Shown here: in pieces, positions 1 to 8,339 of the stretch
Layout of the letters: every line of letters begins with the position of its first letter
How positions within the stretch are numbered: the first letter of the stretch is position 1
NCBI GenBank assembly: GCA_963725425.1
Contig: CAVRYJ010000031.1
Span: 744,001-808,000 of the forward strand
Origin: Clostridium_I sp963725425
GTDB lineage: Bacteria > Bacillota > Clostridia > Clostridiales > Clostridiaceae
Direction: 5' to 3'
Length of the DNA stretch: 64,000 bases
Position numbers and translations under genes: made by a program
The notes under the pieces: model-generated
Database searches by the model: none
Seen by the model: the letters and a program-made list of their open reading frames with translations, nothing else
What the model was told of the DNA's origin: nothing

Positions 1-30
1 CTTAACTCTTAACTTTTAACTCTTAACTAT
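1..30 (-). repeat. Heptamer array (GTTAAGA type) at gene 3' end
   Basis: Read on the minus strand this is a tandem run of GTTAAGA/GTTAAAA-type 7-bp units lying directly after the stop codon of the ABC permease at 34. It is one of about a dozen such arrays in the window and is cut by the window start, so any hairpin beyond it is not visible. Confidence 0.8.
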
Positions 31-33
31 TTA

Positions 34-2520
34 TTACCCATCTTCTCTAATAATCTCAATTATATTTTCTTTGTTTATTCTTCCAAGAGGACTAAGTACA
101 GACAAATATCCAATTATCATTGCTGCACCTCCTGCAATTGCTATACCAACCCAGGGAATGTTCCATGGTAAATCTTGTATTCCCATTATGCTTTTATACA
201 TTAGATAAGATAAACCAGATGCTATTATAGAACCATATATAGTTCCTACTATTCCATATAAAAGGCCTTCTAGTACTATCATCTTTTTTAAGCCTTTTTG
301 AGTAAGTCCTATGGCTTTAAGTGCGGCGAATTCTCTTTTTCTAAGTATAATATTTGTTGTTAGTGTGTTTATTATATTTACGCTACTTATTAGTGATACA
401 ACAATTACAAAACCATAAACTAATATTTCAACCATTAAAATTGTGGATTTACCTCTTCTATTTCTATCTATCCTATCTAGTGTACCAAGAGCAGGATTAT
501 CTTGTATTGTAGCTTGAATTTCATTCTGTGCTTTATCCTCTAATTTCACATCTTTAATTTCAATATTTAAAGATGAAGGTCGTGTCTCTCCTATACCTGT
601 TAAACTTTTTACAACTTTTTGAGTTGTTATTAATTTTATTCCTTTAATTGCAAAATTGGACTCAAAAGGATCTTCATTAAGAATTGCAAGCACCTTAACT
701 TTTTTTATTGGATTATCTTTATTTTTTTCATCTAAAAAATTCTTAAGTTCTATCTCATCCCCTATATTTAGATTGACAATTGGACCAGAGTATTTTTTGC
801 CTGTTTTCTCATTAATTACATAGTCTTTGTTAACAACAATAACTCCATTTTCATCGTTTAATTTAGATATATCTATTTTTCCTGCCTCTACATATTTCTT
901 AGCCTCTTCCATAGAATTATCATCATATATTGAGATCCTTCCGCCCTCAAACATGGTTTTTTCTTCTCCATTTAGTTTTTCTTTTTTATAAAAATCAGGA
1001 TAAGCCTTTACTTGTTCTATTTCCTTACCGCTATCCATGTATTCTTTAAACGGAAAGTCTCCATACACCCTATATACTTTACTCACTGTATTTAATCTAC
1101 TTATATTGTCTATAATATTATTACTAATATTTTCATTATTTTCGTCTGAACTTGACCTATTTTGAACAACTGAAAAATCTATTTTATCCCCTTCATTACC
1201 ACTCCCATTTAAATTTAAAGTCATATCCATAAAAGACTTAAACGTGACAAACAACACTACACTTATTACTATAGAAAATACTGTTATTCTATATCTTTTT
1301 TTATTCCTTTTAATGTTTTTTGCCGCTAAACCTCCTTCAAATCCAAAAATTTTACCTATGATTCTATTTTTACTCCTCTTTATTTTTTCTTTGGTTATAG
1401 AAGTTCTACTATTTATAGCTACAAGTGGCGAAATTCGCCCCGCAAAGAAAGATGGAATTAATGCTGAAAAGTACACCGAGGCTATTCCAATTGCAGTACT
1501 GATTAAAAGTACTTCTGGAGAAATAGCAATTTCCATAGGCATAACTGTATCTGCGCCTATGAGTTTAAATGCAATTTTGATTCCGTATATTGCTATAATA
1601 CCAAGGAGTAGTCCAATTGGTATACCAATGGCTGCTAAAATGGTAGCCTCTCTAAGTACCATTTTTCTTAACTGCTTGGGTGTCATTCCTACAGCCCTTA
1701 AAAGACCAAACTGCTTTAATCTTTCCACAACACTTATTTGAAACGAGTTGTATATTACTGCAATAGTAGCAATTACTACTATTGATATTACTATTGCAAG
1801 CATCCCAAACATTGCCTTAGCGATAGAATCTCCACCTCCGCCTTCTAAATCAATAACATAGCTATTATTATCTACTGTTTTTTTATCTGCTAAACTATCT
1901 AGCTCGCTCACAGCATTTTTTAAATTTGTTTTTGAACTGATTTGTACAACCAAAGTTGAACCACTTATAGGTATATCATTACTCTTAGATAATAGTATTC
2001 CTTTATTCTCCATTTGATTCTGTGTGTTATCTTCTAATAATCCCACAAGTTTGTATTTTTTATTATCCAGATTGATTGTATCTCCAATTTTAATACCTTT
2101 TTTAATATACTTAGATGCCCATTTTTCTACAGCAACTTCATTTTTATCATTAGGAAGTCTGCCTTCTTTTATTTTATAAGGTAATAATTCTATGGCACTA
2201 TCTGACGCAATTTTAGGTGTAAGCACTACTCCATTTCCAAGATTTATATCCGACTTAAATTGTAAAAGTCCACTACTTTCAACCTTAGGATTACTCCTAA
2301 CCTTTGAAACAAGATTACTGTTAAGGCTTCTAAATTCCACATGCCAAGAACCATATTCATTTTTATACTGAGTTACTTCTGCAGCTTGAATTCCTTTTAA
2401 AAAGAAACCAATTGACGCAATAAGCGCTACTGATAAAACTATACCGATAATAGTAAGAATACTTCTTTTTTTATTTGCTCTCAGATATCTACCTGTTAAC
2501 TGCTTATAACTTTGTATCAT
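34..2520 (-). CDS. FtsX-family ABC transporter permease
   Basis: Large permease of about 828 residues with the MacB/FtsX layout. A first membrane helix lies near residues 20-42. An extracytoplasmic domain follows (about 45-235), then a block of three helices with the conserved LLRAVGM-type FtsX segment. A fourth helix near 410 leads into a second extracytoplasmic domain, and a C-terminal FtsX block contains ALKAIGLT. This duplicated arrangement is typical of BceB/YtrF-like exporters that move peptides, antibiotics or lipids or sense envelope stress. I chose the ATG at 2520 because AAGGGGTG lies just upstream, rather than a start ten codons earlier. It is the second gene of an operon with the ATPase at 2590-3276, with PadR divergent upstream. 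The substrate cannot be read from the sequence. Confidence 0.9.
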   Translation of the reverse strand: MIQSYKQLTGRYLRANKKRSILTIIGIVLSVALIASIGFFLKGIQAAEVTQYKNEYGSWHVEFRSLNSNLVSKVRSNPKVESSGLLQFKSDINLGNGVVLTPKIASDSAIELLPYKIKEGRLPNDKNEVAVEKWASKYIKKGIKIGDTINLDNKKYKLVGLLEDNTQNQMENKGILLSKSNDIPISGSTLVVQISSKTNLKNAVSELDSLADKKTVDNNSYVIDLEGGGGDSIAKAMFGMLAIVISIVVIATIAVIYNSFQISVVERLKQFGLLRAVGMTPKQLRKMVLREATILAAIGIPIGLLLGIIAIYGIKIAFKLIGADTVMPMEIAISPEVLLISTAIGIASVYFSALIPSFFAGRISPLVAINSRTSITKEKIKRSKNRIIGKIFGFEGGLAAKNIKRNKKRYRITVFSIVISVVLFVTFKSFMDMTLNLNGSGNEGDKIDFSVVQNRSSSDENNENISNNIIDNISRLNTVSKVYRVYGDFPFKEYMDSGKEIEQVKAYPDFYKKEKLNGEEKTMFEGGRISIYDDNSMEEAKKYVEAGKIDISKLNDENGVIVVNKDYVINEKTGKKYSGPIVNLNIGDEIELKNFLDEKNKDNPIKKVKVLAILNEDPFESNFAIKGIKLITTQKVVKSLTGIGETRPSSLNIEIKDVKLEDKAQNEIQATIQDNPALGTLDRIDRNRRGKSTILMVEILVYGFVIVVSLISSVNIINTLTTNIILRKREFAALKAIGLTQKGLKKMIVLEGLLYGIVGTIYGSIIASGLSYLMYKSIMGIQDLPWNIPWVGIAIAGGAAMIIGYLSVLSPLGRINKENIIEIIREDG

Positions 2521-2589
2521 AACAATTGCACCCCTTCTTGCATTTCTCATACTGCCCTAAATAATCATTTAGATTATTTAGCCTCCCCT

Positions 2590-3276
2590 CTAATTATTCT
2601 TCAAAAATTTATCTGAAACTATTGCACCATCTTCTACGGTAATAGCTCTATCTGCTAAATCAGCAATATTAACATCATGAGTAATAAGTATTAATGTTTG
2701 ATTGTATTTTTTCGCTGTATATTTTAGTAGCTCAATTACTTCTCTTGAATTCTTACTATCCAAATTTCCTGTAGGTTCATCAGCAAAAATAATAGAAGGC
2801 TTGTTTAAAAGTGCACGTCCTATGGATACTCTTTGCTGTTGTCCACCTGAAAGTTCTGAAGGAAGATGAGTTCTCCTATCATCCAGCCCAAGCACATGTA
2901 TTATTTCATCTAAATACACTTTATCAACTTTATCATTATCCATTAGTGCTGGAAGAGCTATATTCTCTTCTACATCTAATACTGGAATAAGATTAAAAAA
3001 TTGAAATATAAAGCCAACCTTTCTCCTCCTAAAAATAGCAAGTCTTGCTTCTTTATAATCATAAATGCTTTCACCATCAATAATTACCTTTCCTGAGGTT
3101 GGTCTGTCTAGTCCTCCTAAGAGATGTAGCAATGTACTTTTACCTGAACCAGAAGCACCTACTATTGCAACAAAATCTCCCTTATTAACCGATAAATTTA
3201 TATTTTTAAGTGCTTCTACCTTTGTATCACCTTTTCCATAAGACTTATTTAAATTTTCTACTCTTAATATTTCCAT
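2590..3276 (-). CDS. ABC transporter ATP-binding protein (MacB/LolD type)
   Basis: ATPase of about 228 residues partnering the FtsX permease downstream. Visible motifs are Walker A GASGSGKST, Q-loop region FQFFNLIP, signature LSGGQQQR, Walker B IIFADEPTGNLDS and the switch His in LITHD. The GNLDS extension after Walker B is typical of the MacB/LolD/BceA branch. The start at 3276 (MEILRVENL) is preceded by AGGAGAG at good spacing; an ATG 15 codons upstream lacks a comparable site. It is transcribed away from the divergent PadR gene, and two perfect palindromes lie in the shared region, so PadR control is a reasonable inference. Confidence 0.93.
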   Translation of the reverse strand: MEILRVENLNKSYGKGDTKVEALKNINLSVNKGDFVAIVGASGSGKSTLLHLLGGLDRPTSGKVIIDGESIYDYKEARLAIFRRRKVGFIFQFFNLIPVLDVEENIALPALMDNDKVDKVYLDEIIHVLGLDDRRTHLPSELSGGQQQRVSIGRALLNKPSIIFADEPTGNLDSKNSREVIELLKYTAKKYNQTLILITHDVNIADLADRAITVEDGAIVSDKFLKNN

Positions 3277-3400
3277 ATAAATTACTCTCCTAACTAATTT
3301 AATATAATTTTCTTTAAACATAACTTTTAAGTTTCATATTCCTTATAAATTAAGTATAGTTAATATTCCATTTTTACTCCATATCACTTTGCTTACAAAT

Positions 3401-3438
3401 AAATAGTTTTTCTTACAATTTTGTAAGAAAAACTATTT
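3401..3438. promoter_or_regulatory. Perfect 38-bp palindrome between divergent genes
   Basis: Two 18-bp arms (AAATAGTTTTTCTTACAA and its exact complement) separated by TT. It lies between the ABC operon and PadR. It begins and ends with AAATAGT/ACTATTT, as does the PadR operator 60 bp away. It could be a second operator, or a rho-independent hairpin protecting either transcript. No long U tract follows it. Confidence 0.6.
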
Positions 3439-3499
3439 ATTAAACAAATTAGGAACATATCAACATTTCTACTATGCCAGAAAATTTTAATTATTTTGC

Positions 3500-3548
3500 T
3501 TGACAAATAGTCAGTACTGAGTATAATTATACTCAGTACTGACTATTT
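3500..3548 (+). promoter_or_regulatory. padR promoter embedded in a 44-bp perfect palindrome
   Basis: TTGACA at 3500-3505 and TATAAT at 3522-3527 are separated by 16 bp. A perfect palindrome spans 3505-3548 with its axis between 3526 and 3527, so it covers the spacer, the -10 box and the start region. Each arm carries AGTCAGTACTGAGT. A bound dimer here would block RNA polymerase, which fits PadR-type autorepression. Confidence 0.85.
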
Positions 3549-3562
3549 AGGAGGAATTTATT

Positions 3563-4090
3563 ATGATACCACTTTATATTCTTGGTCTTTTGTTAAGGTT
3601 TGGATCGCAGCATGGTTACCAAATAAAAAAGACAATTGCAGATCAATTGTCGGATTTCACACAAATCAAACTTTCAGCTATTTATTACCATCTAGAAAAG
3701 ATGGAGGATAAGGGATTTTTATCTGCTGCTCGAGAAAAGGATACCAACAAGCTGGAGAAAATCGTTTATTCCATCACAGATAAGGGCAAAACAGAATTTC
3801 AAAGGCTTTTAAACGGATTGCTTGAATTAGATTATAAGCCTGTATTCCCTTCTGATGGTATTTTTTACTTTTCCGATGCTTTAGACATAAACGTAATCAA
3901 TGAACATTTAAGAGACTATATTGTAAAGCTACAAGCTATAATAGTTGCAATTGAAAAACACAAGAAGCAGACATTACAATTCATACCTGATGAAATGAAA
4001 GTAATGGCGAAGATTATTTTCAGTCATCACCAGTATCATTATCAGACTGAACTTAATTGGGCCGTTGAATCATTAAAAAATCTAAGTTAA
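3563..4090 (+). CDS. PadR family transcriptional regulator
   Basis: 175 residues. The N-terminal winged helix (about 1-80) has the family pattern: LYILGLLLRFGSQHGYQI, then LSAIYYHLEKMEDKGFL, then a wing with KIVYSITDKGKTEF. The longer C-terminal part is helical and matches the Vir_C-type dimerisation region of PadR subfamily 2. TAGGAGGA precedes the ATG. PadR proteins usually repress their own gene and a neighbouring exporter, and derepress on ligand binding. The divergent ABC exporter and the palindromic promoter support that role. The methyltransferase gene follows 14 bp downstream in the same direction. Confidence 0.9.
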   Translation: MIPLYILGLLLRFGSQHGYQIKKTIADQLSDFTQIKLSAIYYHLEKMEDKGFLSAAREKDTNKLEKIVYSITDKGKTEFQRLLNGLLELDYKPVFPSDGIFYFSDALDINVINEHLRDYIVKLQAIIVAIEKHKKQTLQFIPDEMKVMAKIIFSHHQYHYQTELNWAVESLKNLS

Positions 4091-4104
4091 AGAGGTGTTA
4101 TATA

Positions 4105-4783
4105 ATGTTAAAACAAAGAATAATCGAAACAAATCATGGAATTAATGGAGATTTAACTGTTGCAAATTATAATCTATTCTCAAGAAATATGCGAGACAAG
4201 GGATGGAATAACCTAAGTAGTATATTAAACTCAGGAATTAAAAATGGAAATGTGCTTGAGATTGGCCCTGGACCGGGATATCTTGGGCTTGAATGGTTGA
4301 AGCAATCTAAGTCTACAAACTCCAAGCTTACTGGATGCGAAATTAGCCGTGAAATGATAACCCTAGCTACAAAAAAATGCAAAAGAATACGGACTGGAGT
4401 CAGTTGCTTGTTATGTTGAGGGTAATTCCATGCAAATGCCATTTGAAGACTGTTCTTTTGATTCAGTTTTTTCAAATGGGTCACTACATGAATGGCAAGA
4501 ACCTATTAAAGTTTTCAATGAAATCCATAGGGTTTTGAAACCTGGTGGCTTGTATTGTATAACCGATTTGAGGAGAGATGTGAATTCATTATTGAAATGG
4601 CTCATCTATTTTTCAACCAAACCAAAAGAAATACGCCCTGGATTTCTTTCTTCACAAAGTGCCTCTTATACTGCTAACGAAATAAAAAATATATTAGATC
4701 AATCCGCTTTAAAAAAGTACAGTATTAATAAAAATTTTCTAACCTTGTGCATATCTGGTAAAACAAATCAAACTATACTTTAG
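4105..4783 (+). pseudogene. Class I SAM-dependent methyltransferase, frameshifted
   Basis: Two reading frames together encode one methyltransferase of about 225 residues. The first part holds SAM-binding motif I (VLEIGPGPGYLG) and the acidic loop TGCEISREM; it stops at 4417-4419. The second frame continues with YVEGNSMQMPF, FSNGSLHEW and VLKPGGLYCI, the post-I, II and III motifs. Removing one A from the A7 run at 4371-4377 joins the frames as ATKNAKEYGLES, exactly what the family predicts, so one extra A is the lesion. It follows padR closely, with its own AGAGGTG site. The change may be a true null, a phase-variable tract or a sequencing error. Confidence 0.85.
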
Positions 4784-4855
4784 AAAGTTCATTCACAATT
4801 AACAGTCAGTATAACGTTTAAAATATCTATATAATATAGAAAAGGGGATAATATT

Positions 4856-5299
4856 ATGGAAAAACCACTCTATAGTAGAAATTTCACTGTGGATTATTTT
4901 GAAAAGGACAGCAATTTATGGAATTTAACATCATATTTAAAAGACAATACCCATGAAATTAAAGTTGAGTTAGACATTTCGGTTCCAGATATGTTTATAA
5001 AAAATGGTAATGTAGATTTCATAAAATATCCTATGGACGGTTGCTTAATAATTAAAGAAAAAATAAAAGAGGTAATCGGATTATGTTTGTATGATGATTT
5101 TTCTTATAGAATCAGACAATTATTTTTAGGCGGTAGTGGGTGTTCAAATATAATGCATCTATTGGGAGTCTCCGCCCCAGCAATAATTTATTTCTATTAT
5201 ACAGAACAGATAAAAAGAGGAAATATGACTCATGAACAATGGTGGAAATTTGTAAGTACTAAACTTCCACATGCTTGCATTGCTCATACAAAAATCTGA
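4856..5299 (+). CDS. DUF2889 family protein
   Basis: 147-residue protein of unknown function with AAAAGGGGATAA before the ATG. The body resembles DUF2889: a small beta-rich N-terminal half with KYPMDGCLIIKEKIKEVIGLCLYDDFS, followed by GGSGCSNIMHLL, which corresponds to the conserved Cys-containing helix of that family. I see no signal peptide or membrane helix. Members elsewhere sit beside aromatic-compound or acyl-CoA genes, but nothing here makes that link. The neighbours are a broken methyltransferase upstream and a decayed TetR gene downstream on the other strand. Confidence 0.6.
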   Translation: MEKPLYSRNFTVDYFEKDSNLWNLTSYLKDNTHEIKVELDISVPDMFIKNGNVDFIKYPMDGCLIIKEKIKEVIGLCLYDDFSYRIRQLFLGGSGCSNIMHLLGVSAPAIIYFYYTEQIKRGNMTHEQWWKFVSTKLPHACIAHTKI

Positions 5300-5354
5300 T
5301 GTGACATTTTGTTTATTATCCTTGTACTTTTATTGACGATTTTGCTCTTTGTTA

Positions 5355-5963
5355 TTAATGTCTAACAGTGCATCCAAAAATATATTTATCTACAGCATTT
5401 ACAGCCTCTGTTAGGATGCGTTCACAATCAATTTTATTACTAAAAAAACTACTTAATCAACAATGGCATTAAGCAAGGAAAAGCTACTATGGCAGCAGCT
5501 TCAATATCCTTCACCTTGATTTCATCCTTGAACTCCTGAAAATAATTCAGTATTGTTTCCTGTATTTGATTGTTTTGTTTTCCCATAATGGTGGCTACTT
5601 CGAGCTTTGAAAGGGAGAGGATATAGATTTCCTTATTTAGCTCTCTGGAACATTCATGAACCTTGATCATGCTGTCCAGAAGTTTGCGTAACCATGCTTT
5701 TCGATCCAGACTGTAGCTAATAATCTCTTTTGTGAATTTTTCATGAATCTGAATAAATGATTTATTATATCGGTGGAGTATTTCAAAAAAAATTGTATCC
5801 TTATCCTTAAAATAGAAATACAAGTTTGCAATAGAAATATTAGCAATCTTAGCAATTTCATTAGTAGTGTTTTTATAATATCCTTTTTCACAAAAAAGTT
5901 TAAAAGCTACATTCAATATTTTTCCTGTGTTTGTATGCTCCGCTTTTGCCTTGGCTTGTGCAT
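5355..5963 (-). pseudogene. TetR/AcrR family regulator with three frameshifts
   Basis: The open middle (5449-5916) encodes a TetR helix-turn-helix (TTNEIAKIANISIANLYFYFKDKDTIF) and most of the ligand domain, but both ends are in other frames. Upstream, ATG at 5963 reads MHKPRQKRSIQTQEK and joins as KILNVAFKLF if one A is added to the A5 run near 5921. Downstream, adding one T restores AFSLLNAIVD, and one more base restores SNKIDCERILTEAV and AVDKYIFG, ending at TAA 5355-5357. Three single-base additions turn 609 bp into 612 bp, exactly 203 codons plus stop, the usual TetR size. As written, only a truncated protein from the TTG at 5916 is possible. Confidence 0.8.
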
Positions 5964-6271
5964 CGGATTGTCCCTATACATATTATTATCAACTCCTATA
6001 GCTTATTCTCCTTTAATTGTATTCTATAACAAAATATTACTATTGAAATGTGATAAGTCAATATATTTAGAGCTTATACTCTAAATAATCAAACTGATAT
6101 TTTTATAGTTTGCTGCTCTTAATATTGATATTATTTATGTATATCCTGATATAATCATGAAACTATCTTTCATTTTCATCTTTTAATGTAGTATAATTTT
6201 TTTAATACACCACTATAAATATACAATTTTAACGTTAAAATTGTCTTTTCATGTATAAAGGGGATTAAAAA
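5964..6271. other. Intergenic region upstream of merR
   Basis: AT-rich, no gene seen. It holds a short inverted repeat at 6066-6087 (ATTTAGAG, 6-bp loop, CTCTAAAT). Near 6187 there is a TGTAGTATAAT stretch that repeats half of the downstream MerR operator and may mark the merR promoter and autoregulation. The 22-bp palindrome is listed separately. Confidence 0.5.
6223..6244. promoter_or_regulatory. Perfect 22-bp palindrome in merR leader
   Basis: Two 11-bp arms, ACAATTTTAAC and its exact complement, meet at AACGTT with no spacer. It lies about 28 bp before the merR ATG and just ahead of its AAGGGGA site. The size and symmetry fit an operator, but the cognate protein is unknown. Confidence 0.5.
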
Positions 6272-6676
6272 ATGAATTACTACTTAAGGGGACAAGTCGC
6301 AAAAATAGCTAATATTCATCCAGAAACACTTAGATATTATGAAACAAGTGGTCTTATTAAAAATATAGTGAGGTCAGACAATGGATATAGACTATATCCT
6401 GAAACAGTATTAACCCAACTTGCGTTTATTGGGAATGCTAAAGAAACAGGATTTACACTTAAAGAAATTAAAGAAATGTTTGATATTGCTGAGACTAAAG
6501 CAGTAGGCTTTTCTGATTTTTCCGACCTAATTGATGAAAAAATTAAAGAAATTGATAAAAAGATGGGAAGTTTGGATGAGATGAAAAACGCTCTTGTAAG
6601 CTTTAAGAACAATGAAAAACAAGCAATAAACTGCCCACACATCCGGGCATTTATGAATAATTTTAAAAATGAATAA
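6272..6676 (+). CDS. MerR family transcriptional regulator
   Basis: 134 residues. The N-terminal MerR winged helix is clear: GQVAKIANIHPETLRYYETSGLI, then RSDNGYRLYPETVLTQLAFIGNAKETGFTLKEIKEMF. A dimerisation coiled coil follows (about 80-115). The short C-terminal tail ends with NCPHIRAF, one Cys and one His, smaller than a typical metal site. The sensed signal is therefore not clear. A promoter with a 20-bp spacer and a 14-bp dyad, exactly the type MerR proteins distort and activate, starts six bases after its stop codon and leads into the hydrolase gene. Confidence 0.92.
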   Translation: MNYYLRGQVAKIANIHPETLRYYETSGLIKNIVRSDNGYRLYPETVLTQLAFIGNAKETGFTLKEIKEMFDIAETKAVGFSDFSDLIDEKIKEIDKKMGSLDEMKNALVSFKNNEKQAINCPHIRAFMNNFKNE

Positions 6677-6681
6677 ATATG

Positions 6682-6713
6682 TTGACACTGTAGTATACTA
6701 CATACTTTATAAT
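6682..6713 (+). promoter_or_regulatory. MerR-type promoter with 20-bp spacer and dyad operator
   Basis: TTGACA at 6682-6687 and TATAAT at 6708-6713 are both consensus but spaced 20 bp apart instead of 17. The spacer contains the perfect palindrome TGTAGTATACTACA (6689-6702). Overlong spacers with a central dyad are the hallmark of MerR-activated promoters. The natural regulator is the MerR gene just upstream. Confidence 0.88.
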
Positions 6714-6751
6714 TACCTTATACAGATAATAATATAAAGAAGGTGCATAGT

Positions 6752-7617
6752 TTGAATTTATTTTAAATTGCTTTAATTTTCTGTTTTGTATTGATTTTTC
6801 TTTGTGTACTAGCATATAGGTTATATATTCGTAGGATTTTTAAACTAGATTTATTGTGTGATATTGATAAATCTAAATCAATAGATGTTACAAAAACATC
6901 ATATACAAACATACTGAACACAAATTTCTACCCATGGATGTTTACAGACCTTCAGGGATAAGTAAAGACTCCAAACTACCCTCAATTGTTTTTTTACATG
7001 GAGAGGGTCCAGAAAAACTTGTTGGAAATGCAAAGGACTGGAACTTATATGCTTCCTACGGTAAGCTTGCAGCAAGCAACGATTTCATAGGAGTTACTTT
7101 TAATCGTAGCCGCATGAATTTTAATTTTAAAAATGCTAACGTAAAAAAAGATATTTTTGATGCTATAACTTATATTAGAGAAAATGCAGAGAAGCTGAAT
7201 ATAGATAAAGATAGGATTTGTATTTGGGGATATTCCTTAGGAGGTCTATACGTCAGCCAATTTATAAAAAATGCCCCTTACTATATAAAATGTCTTGTCT
7301 CCTATTATGGCTTACTTGATATTAAAACTAGAACAAAAGCTGTTAATAAGGAGTATGAGAGCTATTGTCCTGAAACTTATCTTCCTGCTATGAATGATAA
7401 GTTTCCACCTTTACTTATTGTAAAGGCGGCTAAAGATAAAGTTAAAGGTGTTAATAAATCAATAGATAATTTCATGAGAATAGCAAAATCAAGGAACATT
7501 AAATTTGACTATATTGTTCACAGTACGGGACAACATTCTTTTGATGCACTAGATAACAATGATGAAACTAAAGCTGTCATAGATAGAACTCTTGATTTTA
7601 TAAGGAAAAATAGTTAA
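6752..7617 (+). pseudogene. Membrane-anchored alpha/beta hydrolase, disrupted
   Basis: From a TTG at 6752 behind AAGAAGG, the frame reads a hydrophobic anchor (ALIFCFVLIFLCVLAYRLY) after an in-frame TAA at 6764. It continues as SKSIDVTKTSYTNILNTNFYP and then loses frame at the CCC run 6931-6933. One added base joins it to the long second frame beginning MDVYRPSG, giving 866+1 bp, or 288 codons plus stop. The second frame is a BD-FAE/dienelactone-hydrolase-like domain with oxyanion region FLHGEGP, nucleophile elbow WGYSLGGLY and a late His in GQHSFDAL. It may still be made as a soluble protein from ATG 6934, which has no good ribosome site. Substrate unknown. It lies directly behind the MerR promoter. 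Confidence 0.7.
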
Positions 7618-7672
7618 ATAAATATATATTGCCATTTATTTAAAGTTAATTTACATAATATTCCTTTATTCT

Positions 7673-7706
7673 AAAAAATCATACCAGTAGAGGTATGATT
7701 TTTTTT
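7673..7706. terminator. Bidirectional terminator between convergent genes
   Basis: AAAATCATACC and GGTATGATTTT form a hairpin around a six-base loop, with A6 on one side and T8 on the other. It serves the hydrolase (+) and the HD gene (-). It overlaps the last codons of the HD gene. Confidence 0.85.
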
Positions 7707-8278
7707 AAATCATGATTGAAGTCCTTTTTATAAATTTTTTGTACACTTCTCAATATAGGTATCACAAGATTATAATATTTAGGTGCATGAGATAATAAAT
7801 CTGCAGTTTGAACTTGAAGAAGGTACGACATATTAGCTTGTCCAATTAGTTCAATAGTCTGAGAAACGCCTTCTATTGTATCATTTATCTTAAGGTCATG
7901 GTATTTTATAAGTTTACATACTATTGCTATTAAGCCATCATCATATTCAAGCCTTTTTAGTATTAATCCAGCTAGTATTTCACTTGCTTCTCCATGTCCC
8001 CCAAATCTTTCACCTCCATCAGCAAAAACCTTTTTATATGGCTTTCCAATATCATGAAATAATGTAGTAAGCTTTAATATTAAATTAAGATCTACCTTAT
8101 TTACTGTTTCAGCTATGTGTTCATATACATTATATATATGATTAGGGTGTATTTGAGTACAATTAACACAAATGATCAACTCCGGAACTAATTTAAGAAT
8201 TTCTTCTTGATTATTTTTTATATTTTTACTTGTTAAAAGTATTTGGTTTAATCTTTCTTTATCTTTTTTATATTGCAT
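7679..8278 (-). CDS. HD domain phosphohydrolase
   Basis: 199 residues with an HD superfamily core: a first His in the HIYNVYEHIAE helix, the metal pair in LFHDIGKP, GGHGEASE, and IKYHDLKIN as the later conserved His-Asp. The spacing resembles the HD domain attached to archaeal/bacterial CCA-adding enzymes, but no nucleotidyltransferase part is present, so it stands alone. The likely activity is metal-dependent hydrolysis of a phosphate ester or cyclic nucleotide; the substrate is unknown. AAGGGGAGATG precedes the ATG at 8278. The last eight codons (KKIIPLLV) are encoded by the terminator hairpin, which is unusual and may mean the original C-terminus was lost. Confidence 0.8.
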   Translation of the reverse strand: MQYKKDKERLNQILLTSKNIKNNQEEILKLVPELIICVNCTQIHPNHIYNVYEHIAETVNKVDLNLILKLTTLFHDIGKPYKKVFADGGERFGGHGEASEILAGLILKRLEYDDGLIAIVCKLIKYHDLKINDTIEGVSQTIELIGQANMSYLLQVQTADLLSHAPKYYNLVIPILRSVQKIYKKDFNHDLKKIIPLLV

Positions 8279-8339
8279 AATTTACATCTCCCCTTATAAA
8301 ACTAGTATAAATGAAAATATAAACATTGATATTACAACA

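Noticed and set aside
1244..1741. 165-codon open frame antisense to the ABC permease gene
   Set aside because: It lies fully inside a convincing FtsX permease gene, has no ribosome site, and its hydrophobic composition is the shadow of membrane helices on the other strand.
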